Made by a program: the position numbers and the translations under genes
Notes under the pieces: model-generated
The model's input: only the letters and a program-made list of their open reading frames with translations
What the model was told of the DNA's origin: nothing
The model's database searches: none
Assembly: GCA_027605045.1 (NCBI GenBank)
Contig: JAQFWX010000039.1
Coordinates: forward strand, 186,001 to 250,000
Origin: Phallus indusiatus
Taxonomy: Eukaryota > Basidiomycota > Agaricomycetes > Phallales > Phallaceae
DNA length: 64,000 nt
Direction: 5' to 3'
Shown: positions 50,390 to 62,820 of the stretch, one piece after another
Numbering within the stretch: position 1 is the first letter of the stretch
How the letters are laid out: every line of letters starts with the position of its first letter

Positions 50390-52094
50390 GAAATAAGACT
50401 GTAGTGAGAGACGTGGCAAGCGCGGAAAAAGCTATGTTCGAAGTCACTCTACTGAGGGCAATTTGCCATCATTTCACACACATCAATGCGTTGCTATGAT
50501 TTTCCTCCCATCCCTTTGTAACGTCGAAGCCAGCGCAGAGATTCGGCCGTAAATTGACAAATTAGCTACCAGAATCGTAAGGTTGGACCAGATTGTGAAG
50601 AATAAAAAAAACACAAAAATTTATTTTCTAGTGTGAATGGGAACCAAGAACTAAATAAAAAAAATAGCTCAAGTTGTGAACTGGGATGTTGTCTCTTCGA
50701 AATAAATTTGGAACATCCTACGATAGCATCGCAGGCGGAAGAAGGTCCCGGCCGTTGAACCTCAGTTCGGCAAGTCACCTAGTCACGATAAATTCAAGCC
50801 TTTGTATTGCTGGTGTCAGGCTGGAGTCCTTCAAAGGAATCAGCTTGCCGCTGTAATGCAAATTTTGCCATTCTTATTTGAAAGAATCAATGTTCAGCTT
50901 CATTACGCGACGTATCAAAATTGCTCGAGCGTCGACGTCTCAGAAGGGTGTCTCAAATTTTAGCTATTTTAGTTGCCTCATTCCGAGTCATTCGTCTGAC
51001 GATCGTTGCGCTGAACACGTCTTCGCTGAATTCGGCCATTTTTCGGAGAAGTCATGCATTCGAAAGCACAGCGGTATATATCACAAAAATCTGGCCTTCT
51101 TGATGTTCATTTATTCACAGATTATACTACTGTACTGAAGAACACGTGCACGCAAAACTACTCATCGTGCTCGGACCGACATTAGATTAAAGTTTTGTTT
51201 CTCATTCTACGTTGTTTATTTTCTCAAATGTTGCCATCTTATTTTGGCCTCACCTGTTTGAAAAAACCAAGTTGTTGCATAGATCTCGGCGATTCGGTAG
51301 AACACCAGACTTCCAACGCTGCACTCTGCCTCACACCGGAAGGTTTATATCCTTAATGGTCGCATGTTCTTACATTTCTCAAGGAAAGTTCGCAAAAACG
51401 GACATAATTTTTCTCCTCGCTGTGATTTCTTAATATTTGTCCTCGCTTTGACTGTGCGCCTTACAATCAGAGTGGAACGTGGAAGCCAGAGCTTACGTTG
51501 TCTCCGAGTCAATTACCTCGAAGGTAAATCGAAGCACGGCGAGTTTGCAGGTTAACTTCAAGCTTTTGTCAGGACGAAAAAGGTCAGGAACCAAACTATT
51601 CATACCTGAAAAGACTATCATCAACTCTCCGAATACCTCAAACCATCCAACACCTTTCGGTGAAGAAAGTGACCCTCTTCTCTTCTACTTTACCGAGTAT
51701 TGACATTGATGGACTACTGGAGCTTGTATAGTCTATGTACGTATACATCGTGAATTGAACACACGGTCTGGTCATCGCATTGACAGTGAGAGTTTTATCG
51801 TTTTCCAGTAGTTTCATCTCCACTGCAGGGCATAAGGGCGTAGGCGGTGGCATGATGCAGTGCCAATTAGACTGTGAAATTGTTTTCGGAAACTCAAGTC
51901 TTTTTCGGAGTGTAGGTGCTTTTCCTTGAAGCTTCTCGTACCAACGCTAAACGAGTCAATGGTCTCAAAGTGCTACTACCACCACAGTGAAGTGGTCTTT
52001 GACACGGAGAGTATGGTATATTAGACGGTATAACAGATATCAACACTTTGTCCAAATTAAATTCACCGGGCCTATGTATAACAAAACAAGATAA
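50390..52094. other. 5' flank of copy D
   Basis: The first about 400 bases share patches with the 5' flank of copy C (for example tagcatcgcagg and catttcacaca), so C and D have related promoters. The rest holds no gene I can support; frames at 50878-51138 and 51479-51703 lack motifs. Confidence 0.5.
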
Positions 52095-52813
52095 TCATAA
52101 GGTATCGTCGCGTTTCTGAAATCCAGCCGCCGTGCTGACAGCGGCGGCATTGCTGGCTGTTGCTGCGTTGAGGTTGGCTGCCTGGCGTCTGACTTTTCGC
52201 AGGTGGTACATTATGACAAACAAGAAGATGATATCATCAAGAATGGGTATTCCAGGTGCTAAAATCTCAATGCTGCAATCTCGCGCTTTGTGGAAAACAT
52301 CGTAGTGCCGCTTGTGAGTCCTTGCTACCATGTTCTCAGAATTAGTGTCATCATAGAGCTGAATTTAAAGATCAGCCTAGTTCACAAAACATAGATGGGT
52401 TTCGAATTACCACCAGATTCTCGGAAGGGTTGGTTTTCCTTGTATTGTTTATGATCAGCCGCGACGAATACTCTTGATCTGGCAGCATAGTGGGAAGTTG
52501 GGGTAAGTTAGAAACTTCCAGCCATGAAGCATATATCAGATAAAACATACCTACTAAAAAAAAGTTTTTCTAGACAAGAAATCCGTCATCACAATTCTCT
52601 GCCCTCTATAAACAATTTACGATGATGTGAAAGATAGTCTTCCCAATGAAATGTGGCAACGGGTTGGAATCCTCCGACGTCGGGTATAAACTTAGTCAGT
52701 GAAGTGACATGGCGGATTAGGTTACGAGTATTCATTTTGTATACGGGTACTCCATTTGTCTGGTCTACGAAGGTGCCGCCCAAGGGGTCATTTGAACTGA
52801 GAGAGAGATTCAT
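52095..52813 (-). pseudogene. DUF6593-like small gene, apparently disrupted
   Basis: DUF6593 proteins are small agaricomycete proteins of unknown function. The N-terminal part, from ATG at 52813, reads MNLSLSSNDPLGGTF, then VPVYKMNT and FHWEDYLSHHRKLFIEGREL, and meets a stop at about 52590. The C-terminal exon (52095 to about 52358) reads LYDDTNSENMVARTH, then the characteristic IEILAPGIPILDDIIFLFV and LRKVRR. A middle exon with DQEYSSRLIINNTRK can be spliced to it in phase with GT-AG introns. The link between the first and middle exons (about 52545-52600) shows frame breaks next to a run of eight T, so the gene is broken or the sequence has an indel error. It lies in the same direction as the NLR array. 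Confidence 0.55.
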
Positions 52814-52849
52814 GTGGTGTAGTCGCTGTGACTGGTCGGCCCCGAAAAT

Positions 52850-53680
52850 AACACCGGTGTACATTAACAAAGGTTCATTCTTTTTTTATCTCAACTCTAT
52901 ACAGATTGCGCGTCGTTGCATCGAAGCACACACTATCACCACATAAAGCCCCTCATCAGCAGTTCTCATCTCCATGCTGTCTTACACCAGATTTCGACCT
53001 CTTCGTGATCGCAAATGCATCGCCCACTGATAATATCGCTTCATTTGGCCCGGTTGCAATGGTGGCTTATCAATGACGGATAGTGGAGAAGCTATTAGTC
53101 GGCATTCTCAACGGCTGCACGTTCTTGGGTTTCGCAACATGTCTAGGATGTCAGTCAGCGTAACGTGGGTCGATCCTCATGCATATGTGCCTTCGTCTTA
53201 CAAGCTTTTTTTTCAAGGCCTACGTCTCTGAGGCGCAATACACCCTCGTCATTGGCAAATGTCAGCCTTGAGTCAGAGGTCGCTCGCTCTGAACCTGATC
53301 AACGCGGAAGCCGTCTGAACACGCACGGACAAACACGATGGTCATGACTCAACCCAACACAGCTTACGGCCTGCTTATAAGTTGTCAATACCCTCAATAG
53401 TCTGTACCGCAGAAATCGTGGATTCCATCTGCTAGTGATACTCTTCCGTGGACGACTTCCGTTATCCGTTATCGCCAATACCGGCAATTTGTGCGTCTTA
53501 TACTTGTTTTTGCGCACATCCTTACGCTGAAATTACTCAGACCTATGGTTCCCACTTCTTTCCGCATATTAAAGTGGAGTGGAGACAGAGCGGCGCTCTC
53601 ATTTGTGTTCTTTACGACCGTGTCATGATCACAGTTCGGTCTACAGCTACACCTCTCTCTTTCTCATTCGTTGGGCTGCG
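52850..53680. repeat. Flank block X, copy 3' of E
   Basis: Collinear with 20850-21700 and partly with 40196-40840. It marks the left limit seen for the B/E segmental duplication. Confidence 0.65.
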
Positions 53681-54094
53681 TGTCATGGTTCGGCGAAGAA
53701 CAGCTCAAGAATATGGTTCCGTGGTTGGTCCTGTGCTCTTTCGAAGGGCAAAATATATATGTACGGAACGGCCACCCAGAACTAGACAGCTCGATCCTAC
53801 AACTGGGACCTCCCGCTCTTATCACGAGCGCTGAACGATGCTAAGTCTAACTACCCAGCCTTCAGATCGAGGATTAAGTATCATACTTGTTTATGTATGC
53901 ATGTCTAGCTTACATCCAAAACAACAAGACAATCATAATTGGAAGAAATCACGAGTTATTGCGTGAGCACTGAGCGTAGGATAAAATGACACCCTTCCGC
54001 ATAATAATACGCAACTCCTTCCTTCACTTGCATCATCAATCCTTTCAGCATGCGAAGACGAGAACGATAATGTGATACTTACAATGTTCTTTCT

Positions 54095-55780
54095 TGACCA
54101 GAACCGCCGGCACTAGGCCGAGGTCTGAAAGTCTCGCAAGCTTTTCCTCCAACTCGCTTATAAGAGCGACATTGATTCTTGTCAACAGAGCTGACAGTCA
54201 AAGTATTCGAAGAGACACCGATATAATACGTTGTTCATGCTCAGGTCTGTGCCCATCCATGTCTTGGATCAGACACTGGTCTCGGCTGCATACTTGACAA
54301 AGGAGCATTCGCTGTTTTCCCGGTTAAAGCACAGATGACGACGACGACGATATTTGGTTTTGAAAAGAGTGCTGTAACCCTGAGACTGTGCACCGTGCGC
54401 GCCCAGTTCCCTATCGTAATTCCCTGTAATTTCCAGGACGTGGTTGCTTGACGTGATTGCGTGTTTACTGCAGATCTGCCTCCTCCATTATGTAACAAGG
54501 AAAGGTCGCTTATGTTCACTTTTTGAAGTACCTGTTCTTAGCTATTCCTGCTTCAACTACAAGCGAAGATGTATCAACGTTAGTATGTTTTATCAAGACT
54601 AATTTTGAACTTACGCCCGGTTTCTGTAGCCATTGTCTTATGAATCTTATCCTAGATCACGCGATTTATGGCCCAGCAATGGAGATTGACCTGAAACAAA
54701 AGTCTAGTATGTTATATTTCAGTGTACAATATAGATGCAGTATGATCCTAAGTGAATACGAACAACGAATTCCTTTTCAACGCAGCAAGAGCAATGTTTT
54801 TAATTCCCCGTCCTTTTCTTTACTTTCGAAATCAGAACCGGAAAGCTGATCTATTAGAAAGAACATTTGAGGAAAGACGTATTCAACATAGGAGAGAAAA
54901 AAGAAAACTACCAACCGCTAATAGCGCCCACGCGGGTTCTTCTTCACCCGACATCAGTTCACCCCGCAGCTGCTTAATTTTTCGCTCGGAACCCTTCAGC
55001 TTATACTGAATCAACGGAAAGGGTGTTATTTAATCAGTAACACTGATCTTCTTTCATGTAAAAGAAGCAATTCTCTTACCGGTTGAACGATGGGCATCAG
55101 AAGACTTCATCATCCCAAAGTATGATTCATGGTTTCTTGATTCACACTCGGTATGTGGGCTTCCCACCATCCTTTCAGTCTTAAGTAACAGTTGCTAATC
55201 GTATAAGATGGCTGTCTCAGAGAAGAAAACAAGAAGAAAATATGAACGCACGTCAGTCCTAAGCCAGTCTTCATCAATCCAACTCGGTTCTACGTTTTCC
55301 AGGCCAAACGCTTATTTTTCGAGCTGCTCAAATTATTGGTTCGTCCAAGGGGTTCCGCAACCTTAATACGATCCGTCCAAATGTCCCGCTGTAAGTCTAA
55401 GTGGTCCGGCGTTTTGTCTAACGATAGAGTTAAAATACCAATGACTAGAAATTGAAAAGTCGTCATGTTTACGATTTCGCCCTTACCCGAACAATCTTTT
55501 TACTCTATCCGCTGAGATGTTCTTAGATATCGTTTGTCAGTGCTGGGCGTTAGAGCTTAGAGGATCAAGCTATCAAGTTTGCGGATACGTTTTCGTTCCA
55601 GCCAACTAGCTGGCATGCGTTAGCGCTGGTGCACCCAGATACTCGGCTTCTCCCGAGTGCCGACTTTTTCTTTTTTAAGATGTAAACTGGATCGATGACA
55701 ATACGTGCCTAAAATCAGCGTCTTTTTCGTGATAGTCTCTCTGTGAACAGGCAAAGATTTGAGTTATATTTGAGTTGCAC
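54095..55780. repeat. Flank block Z, second copy (3' of E)
   Basis: Second copy of 22085-23720 in the same order and orientation. Small indels destroy any common open frame. Confidence 0.7.
55598..55668 (+). other. Conserved double hairpin followed by a T run, second copy
   Basis: CCAGC-caacta-GCTGG (55598-55613) and ACTCGG-cttctc-CCGAGT (55641-55658), followed by gccgacttttt. Both stems are unchanged from the 23548 copy while nearby bases differ. Confidence 0.35.
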
Positions 55781-56010
55781 ATCCTCGCATTGATGTTAGA
55801 TATATTTCGACGGTATGTCCATCATGAAAACCCATTTTACTATTGTTTTTCATGTAACTTTATCTGTACCATAGTTAAACTCTTGGCTTCCCCCTTGTTT
55901 GTTTCTTATGTGATTATCAGTAATGTGTTCTCAAACTGTTACTAAGTGGTAAAAGTTTTGATTACATTTATTATCTGACTGCATAAACAAACTACAACAT
56001 TGGAGATCCC

Positions 56011-56686
56011 TGTCAAGCGCCGTGTTCCGAGCCTATCCCGGGTAAGTCCGGTCTAGTACGTAACACGTGCGTGCGGATAGAGTGAGTACGGAAAGTACGG
56101 GTGTGAGGGACTTGGCTTCAGCTTATGTGCTGCGCCCACTCGCCCAACTTCAGATATCCCTCGATTTCAGAGAACGAGAGAAGTACGTAGCTAGTACGCA
56201 CAAGTCCGACGTTAAGTACGACGACGAACTTAGTTTGCCCAAGAGGCCTGATGACGACTGGGACTTGATCTATGCACAAGCCCGCAACTAAGTACGAGGC
56301 GAGTACGCAGAGTACGGAGAAGAACAGAGACGGAACAGATAAGAGAGAAGAATAGATTAATATTCTGACTGAGGAATCCCAGCTACGAACTGGGGCTTAA
56401 ATACATGAGTGTAAGGTAGCTATACTAAAAGGGGAAAAGGATAGAAAAGGAATGGTGGTTTCTGGGACGGATGAAACAGGCAGAGTCCGGGCTAACCGAG
56501 CCCCTGGTTAGTCAGGAAGTCGAACGGACAGACTCCATTTGGAAATGGACGGATCGGGGGGCTGTACACAAAGTACGGAATAGTACGAGTGAAGAACGGG
56601 TTTCGTACTTCGGAGATGGATGACGGATCAGAGGGTGTGACTTACGTAAACCCCGGAAATTGTCACGGGGCACGCCGGGCGTGACA
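56011..56686. mobile_element. Solo LTR of a retrotransposon, 676 bp
   Basis: Begins TGTCA and ends TGACA and is flanked by a 5-bp direct repeat ATCCC (56006-56010 and 56687-56691). The B flank shows the empty site (ggagatcccgttc). The end cacgccgggcgtgaca resembles Gypsy-type LTR ends common in mushrooms. Many agtacg motifs recur inside. No internal retrotransposon genes are present, so it is a solo LTR left by LTR-LTR recombination. It sits 20 bases past the stop of copy E and may supply its 3' end. Confidence 0.88.
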
Positions 56687-56706
56687 ATCCCGTTCTAACC
56701 TCAGAG

Positions 56707-59700
56707 TCAGTCGTTCTGGAATCTACACTTCGTCCAACTAGAACCATGTACGAAGTTGGTGAAATTTAGTTTTGTGATGTCTCGATGCGGTATATGCATC
56801 ATGCACGGAAACCAGAAGTGCTTTCTTCTATTTTCTGGAACCCAAAACAAAAGTTCACCTTGCAAACCCAAAACCCATCCATTATCTTGGATCTTAGCAA
56901 AGGCGGGAAGCGAAGCTTTTTTCCAGGCCATTAGTGCGTAATTCAAAATCTCCATCTTGTCAGAGACCGATGTTCTGAGTGTCTCCCTAAGCGAATCAAA
57001 TTGAATATGTGATACTAAACTTACTCTTCAATGCCGGTACCATCGGCGTTCAAGTCGGTGACTGCGGGAGCACTGTACATAGTAGACATTATCTCGTACA
57101 TATCCAAGTCCCAGACAGAACATTGAGAAGAGTTTCTAATCAAGTCTACCAGGTGTCCGTTGCTCAGAGCTAGAGCCTCTATATTCTTCGGGTTAAACGG
57201 GTACCGAATTGACTTCATAATCGTTTTTTTGGATTGTGTGTCCCAAATATTTAACAGTCCGGTTCTTTCGTCGATATTTGCATTCGACGCTGTTATGATA
57301 GAATTTGAATCGTTAGAAAACCACAACTTTTCAATCCGCTGATTAAACAACGGTCCTCTGAGCGGTACTTCAACCTGAGTGTCAGTGTCGAGCAATATCA
57401 CTTCATTGCTGTGTGTCTGAGTCCATGTCAGATGCTTTCCGTTGGGGGATAGTCGTCTTGCAGGATCGTGGGGCCGTGAGCATGGAATCGAAGTCACCCT
57501 TGCTCCCGTCGATACATCTAGTATATCGACATCTTCCTCTGATATGCATATGACATGTCTTCCGCCGGCAGAAAAAGCAACCGTTGTGTATTGGAAGGAC
57601 TTTGTATCGAACGTAAGTTGCGCTACTCTGTCACCCGATTCGCATGCCCAAACTCCCACTTCATTGTCGCATGCATTGACAAAAGCGAAGTGTGTACCTC
57701 GCACAGGAAGGAGGGATTTTACCTCGTTGTACGGATTAATCAGGTGTAAGAAAGGGGTCTCGGATATTATTTGATCTGAAATGATAGTTAATTGATATAA
57801 AGGAGTGATTGGAGCATGAATCAGTTTACTGGTGAGAATATCCCATATCTTGATAGTCCTGCCTCCGGTGAAAATAACATATTTGTCCAAACACAAGTGC
57901 GCCGAGAATAGAAAGTCTGATTCGTTTACAACAGTCTCGCCTTCTTCTTCATTCCAGAGACAGAGTCCGCAACTGTTAGCGTATGTTACGCACACATTTT
58001 TCTCATCAGGGGAAACACTGACAAGTCTATTTATGTGATTGAGTTCGACGTCAAAAACAATCGTGTTTGTTGTTGTAATTCTTGAGACTTGAAGGTGATC
58101 TTCATAGAAAGTGTTCCAATATTTAAGAATGAGATATGCACCCCGAAGCCAAATTTCGCGAATTCCTTGAATGTCCGGGCCACGCGGGTGACTTGTCTCT
58201 ACGGATATATCCCATTGTTGAACGTAGATGCCACCATCGGCTGTGCGCAATGCAATTGATTTAGAATCATGTGAAAATCCCATGCAGAAAATCTTGTTGT
58301 CTATATGGGATCGACTGATTAATTCTCCTGTAGATACATTCCAAATCGAGTACGCCGTGGGAGAGGTAGAAAGGAGATATCGGGCGTCAGGGGAAAAGTG
58401 AAAGTTTGTGATCCACGTCTCACATTTAATCTCGGTGACTTTAGTGTTTTTCCGTAAATCCCTGATCTCGATTGATACACGGGTGTTTTGAAAGGCAATG
58501 TAGCTGTCGGTCAGTGCCAGATGCCCTTCATCACAGCGGGACACGACATCCAGCGTGTCATGGTTCCGAGTGTTCCATATGTGCACATCCCTGTCGTGCC
58601 GCATTCTAATATCCGCCGAACTAGTATCGGAAGTCATGGGTATAAAAATTGGCTCACAAAGATATTGATCATTTCTAGGGTCCCTATAAAGCGCAACCCA
58701 ATCTCCGTTGGGCGAAATTGCGGCAGAAGTAAAGGTAAAACGCCCGTTAAACGTTCCGACAATCCGATGACTTTTTCGATCGAATACATACGTGTCCTTG
58801 TTTGTGCACCAGACTATAAAGTACCCGTCCGAAGAGATCGTACAAAAATGACACTCCACACCGGCCACCTCATATCTCTCTATGCTGGGCACCTTTGTCC
58901 TCATATTCCATACCAGGACATCACCTCCGTAAAAACAACAGTAAATCCATTCTCCATCAGGGGAAAATACAACATCAGAGACTCCAGGATCACTCCAATG
59001 ATCGAACAAACGATGCCATTGGTCGAATAACCGATGCAAGTGGTTGAACAGACGACGCCGGTGGTTTACATATTCAGAACGAATCTTTGTCACAAGTCGG
59101 TCCCCTGTTAAATAGTCCCATACCCAAAAATCACCTCTATCAGATCCAGTTGCGATATATCTGCCTTTTGGAGAAAACGCAAGCGCAACAGGAGTTCCGG
59201 CTGAAGCATGCCTTTGCGTGATACCGTTTTTGTGTGTAGAACTGACGGGTTGGCCGACATCAAACGTGAACAGTCCAGGATACCTTGAAAGGTATTGTCT
59301 GGATACAAACGAATCGCTGGGAGTAAAAGGAAGAGCAGAGAGGTAAAGATGCGGGGTGCTCTCTGTTACTGCGTCTCCAAAATCAAACCCAAACTCCCAT
59401 GTATCCATAGCATCTGCAGCCAAAGCGCCGTCTCCATCCTACCACCTCGTTCAGCTATCGAATAGACGACGAGCAAAGAATTACTCACTTCGCACCAGTT
59501 TATTATCTCTCGCATCGCCACGCAGCCTCGGTCAACCGCAGTCAATAAACTGAGTACCTCAAAATAATACAACAATTTGTCGTCCATCAATTTCCGGATT
59601 TCACGAACAAGTTCCTTGGCATGAGCCGATGACTGGAGATGAAAGCCCCAAAAACGACACGCATACGACAAATGCAACGGAATGGCTTCCTCGACGTGTG

Positions 59701-62296
59701 AGTGAAAATCGGGTAACGTGCGGTTCCGCAGGTGTGATGTCTCCAGGTCACATATATTGAAGCGGAGCATTTGATTCATCAGTTTGAGACAACCAAGAGT
59801 CATCCGACTTTGATTTGAGGTGTCGATACAGTATTCATTGGTTTCTTCGGCGATTTTTTTGGAGATGAAAAAATCGAATAAGGAAGTGTGAACAGGTCGC
59901 ACTGGAGTAGACATGTCATGGAGGCCGACGAAGAAAGAACCAAAGGGTGTGAGTATTGAACCAATATCTTCGACATTGTCAAAGATATTTTGTAGCGCGT
60001 TGATCGAGAGAGGTTCCCGCGCAGTTACGATCGCACCCACGATTGTCTTGAAGTCTTGAATGAAGTCAGGATATTTGAATTCAGACTGTCTAGAAATGAT
60101 AGAGCGATATAACTCAAAGAGCGACAAGGATGAGCTTGAAACGCAGGTCTCCCAGTTCTTTTTCACGAGTTGTGCGCGCGTAATGGTGGGATCAATGAAT
60201 TGGCAGGCCGTTTGTGCCCATTGAAAAAGACCTTCGGCGCGCTTGGCCAGTACACCGCGCCAATCTCCGTTTATCTTGTCTAAAATCGGCGATATCGGGG
60301 TGAGAAAATTCGAGACATAGGCTTGAATGTCGTGGAACGTTTCTTCTACATCAATATCTCCCATCCGTTTACATAGAACTTTAGGATTTTGGAAGTGAAG
60401 TTCAATGTCTTGTTCCGGACGGGTAGTCACAATTATACGATAGTTCTTTGGAAGCTCGGACCATCTATCGAAGAGTAGTCCCAAAATTTCCTTGCGTTCA
60501 TGACGTTCTCCGCTTTCATCCAACGCGTCTACAACAATAACTACAGATCCAACGGTTGTCACGTTTTTCGATGGCTTGATAATGAGTTCGTCGAATTGTG
60601 TTTCGGCATCCTTCTTCTTCCGAACTGCAGACATATTAATAACATTCACTAATTCTTTTCTCCATAGGGTGTCGCCATCGGCTAAGTCGCGGGATATGGT
60701 ACTGAAAAGATAATTGCGTCGGTCCGCGTAGCTTCTATTGAAACAGAACATAGATCCCAGTCGGTTTTGTTCCCGGAATATCCCAGCAATGGTATGTGCT
60801 ACTGCGGACTTTCCTGTTCCCGCTTGACCACTCATGACAAGAATTTGAGGTAATGCGTCATTGTTGACCCATTCTAATATGTTATTGATCAGCGTCTGAC
60901 GAGTCCCAGGTAAACATCGTTTCTTGGGGAAAAATCCAGCCTCGGGATCGTAGGGCATCTCTCCGAGCAGTGTTAATTCATCTTGTGAAAAATTATCAAT
61001 GATCATCGACAATAACACACAGCCTTTGATATTAACGCACTCAGTTCAATAACCTTTTCAGATACACGGAGGGTGACAAGACTCGTTTCGAGACTGACCG
61101 AGTCCGTCATAACCTTCATAAAGTGATCAAGTTTGTCGCAAAAACTTTGTATTTTGTCATCGACACTCCCGCTGATCCCTTTCATTACGTTCTTGACTAG
61201 GGCATGAATATCAGACATGATTGCTACCATGACGTGAGTCTAAGAAAAATACTGAACCTGGGTTTTCCATACTATACGCTCGAATGAAGTACGCGCATTC
61301 AATTGTTTGTCGAACAATTGTGGAGAGTATCGTGGACCAGCGGGTTGCCGACTGGGTCATGGCAAAAAGTTCATGAAGCCGTTCCGCATTCGTAACGTAC
61401 TCATAAATGTCTTTTAGTTTTTTACATAATTGTTTGACTTTGTCATCGCGGTTTTTCTTTCCGAGAATAGTCTTTACAAAATCGATACTGTGTATTTAGC
61501 TCCTCATGTTCAAGAGAAAAAGACTGGCCTTTCTTACCTTTGGAATAATAGATAGAACACTCCACGCTACCTTCACATATGGGTTTATCTAAAAAAGCTT
61601 TAGAAAAGAATAATGTACACAGCTAAAATAACTACCTCAGACACACCATCCATCACTTTCATAAAAACTTGGAATGTGTCGATAAACGATGTCCAAGTCC
61701 TCTCGTTCTCGTTGGAGACCTCGGCTGATGCTTGTTTTACCACTCTTGAAACGACGTCAAGCCCAGATATTCTTTCGATGCTGAATTTTAATCGACATTC
61801 TCCGACGTCTAATTTGCACGAACCTACAATAATATAAATATTAGGCTAACGACCATAATCAAAATATCACTAACCGGAATTGCTCTGCAACTCAAATAGA
61901 TCAGTGGCTCGACATTCGCACGAGCCAATTGTAATATTGTTTGGGAATCGTTTATTGCGAATGGTAAAAGTCAAGAGAGGGTTGTCCTTAATATCACCGC
62001 CGCTAGCAAATAGATGTAAAATAAAATTGAGAATATTGCGATCTTTACATACAAAATGAGAGGCTCGTTCCAGATCACGCGGTTGTCATCATGATCCCCT
62101 TTCCTGACTGTCCACTCTGGGGTCTCATACACCCTCTCGCCACATTTGATCACTAATTTGAATTTGTTTTTTGATGGAGGATTGAGTAAACAAAAATCTT
62201 TGATGTATAAATGTTCCAGATGAGATATGAGTCGAGACTTCAAACGAAAAACCTGATGTTACCAGATAATTTTATACCGTCCGTCGAAACTACCAT
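56707..62296 (-). CDS. NLR-like C2 / Goodbye-like / NACHT / WD40 protein, copy E, intact
   Basis: Ten exons join without a break to 1700 residues: 62263-62296, 62053-62197, 61875-62002, 61636-61823, 61538-61588, 61258-61471, 61041-61196, 59489-60981, 57025-59438 and 56707-56986. Order: C2-like region (residues 12-100, LCLLNPPSKNK and WNEPLI); helical region resembling the fungal STAND Goodbye domain (145-300, TFQVFMKVMDGVSE and QTIECAYFI); NACHT with Walker A GQAGTGKS at 357-364 and Walker B VVIVVDALDE at 452-461; a winged-helix stretch; a WD40 propeller from 804; and the cap NGWVLGLQGELLFWVP. The blades are divergent, unlike the near-identical repeats of HET-E. A 21-bp coding repeat expands one propeller loop. 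Upstream exons (62401-62820) may add a zinc finger. Inferred role: ligand-gated oligomerising immune or incompatibility receptor. Confidence 0.88.
59000..59062 (-). repeat. 21-bp coding tandem repeat, three copies
   Basis: Encodes RRLFNHL, HRLFDQW and HRLFDHW in succession in a loop between propeller blades of copy E. Copy B keeps two units (26781-26822); A and D have one. Confidence 0.85.
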
Positions 62297-62400
62297 ACCC
62301 GCTGTGTTTGGGAGAAGATGGCTGCTCTGACCATCCAGAATGGAATTCTAGATAAATTTCTTGAGTACGATCTGCATATCGAACAAGTGGGAGAGCAAAC

Positions 62401-62820
62401 AAGATTATCATGTAAAGGCTCTGAGACTGGCTCATTCGTCTCATTGTGCGTGTCATCCTCCATATGAACATCACCCTGGTTTTATTATAACATTTTGTAT
62501 ATATGCGTGAAATTGTCTAATGACAGATATGAGATGGAAAGACTCACAGGTTCTGCTGACACATCGCAATCCAGGTTCGGAGTTGCTGATGTATGGTCAG
62601 TTTCATGGTCATCCGAATTCGCATTCAGACGACGACGCTTGTGATCTGAACGACTTTCGGCTACGTCCTCGCGTGGATGACGCAACTCATGATTTTCTTG
62701 TTGAAGTAATTTGCAATCCTTCTGATGTATTTCCAGGTCCTTGTATGTAGCAGGTTTACGTCGATGACCAGCCCAACCACAAGCGGAACACTTCCGAGTC
62801 CACGGATTAACTCTGTCCAT
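62401..62820 (-). CDS. CCHC zinc-finger leader exons of copy E
   Basis: Exon 62548-62820 starts MDRVNPWTRKCSACGWAG, continues to HQKDC (CCHC ligands) and a KRRR patch, and splices with GTGAGT to an exon starting at 62475 with GDVHMEDDTHNETNE. A splice from about 62401 with a weak GTTTGC donor to AATTCC joins it, in phase, to NSILDGQSS and the first C2 exon. This fits an N-terminal extension of copy E, but a separate short protein is not excluded. The TATA box found in A and B is missing here through a 10-bp deletion at 62897/62898. Confidence 0.55.

Noticed and set aside
50878..51703. Small frames upstream of copy D as possible genes
   Set aside because: No start context, motif or paralogue; lengths are as expected by chance.
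56067..56291. 74-codon frame inside the solo LTR
   Set aside because: LTRs are normally non-coding, and no retroviral motif is seen.
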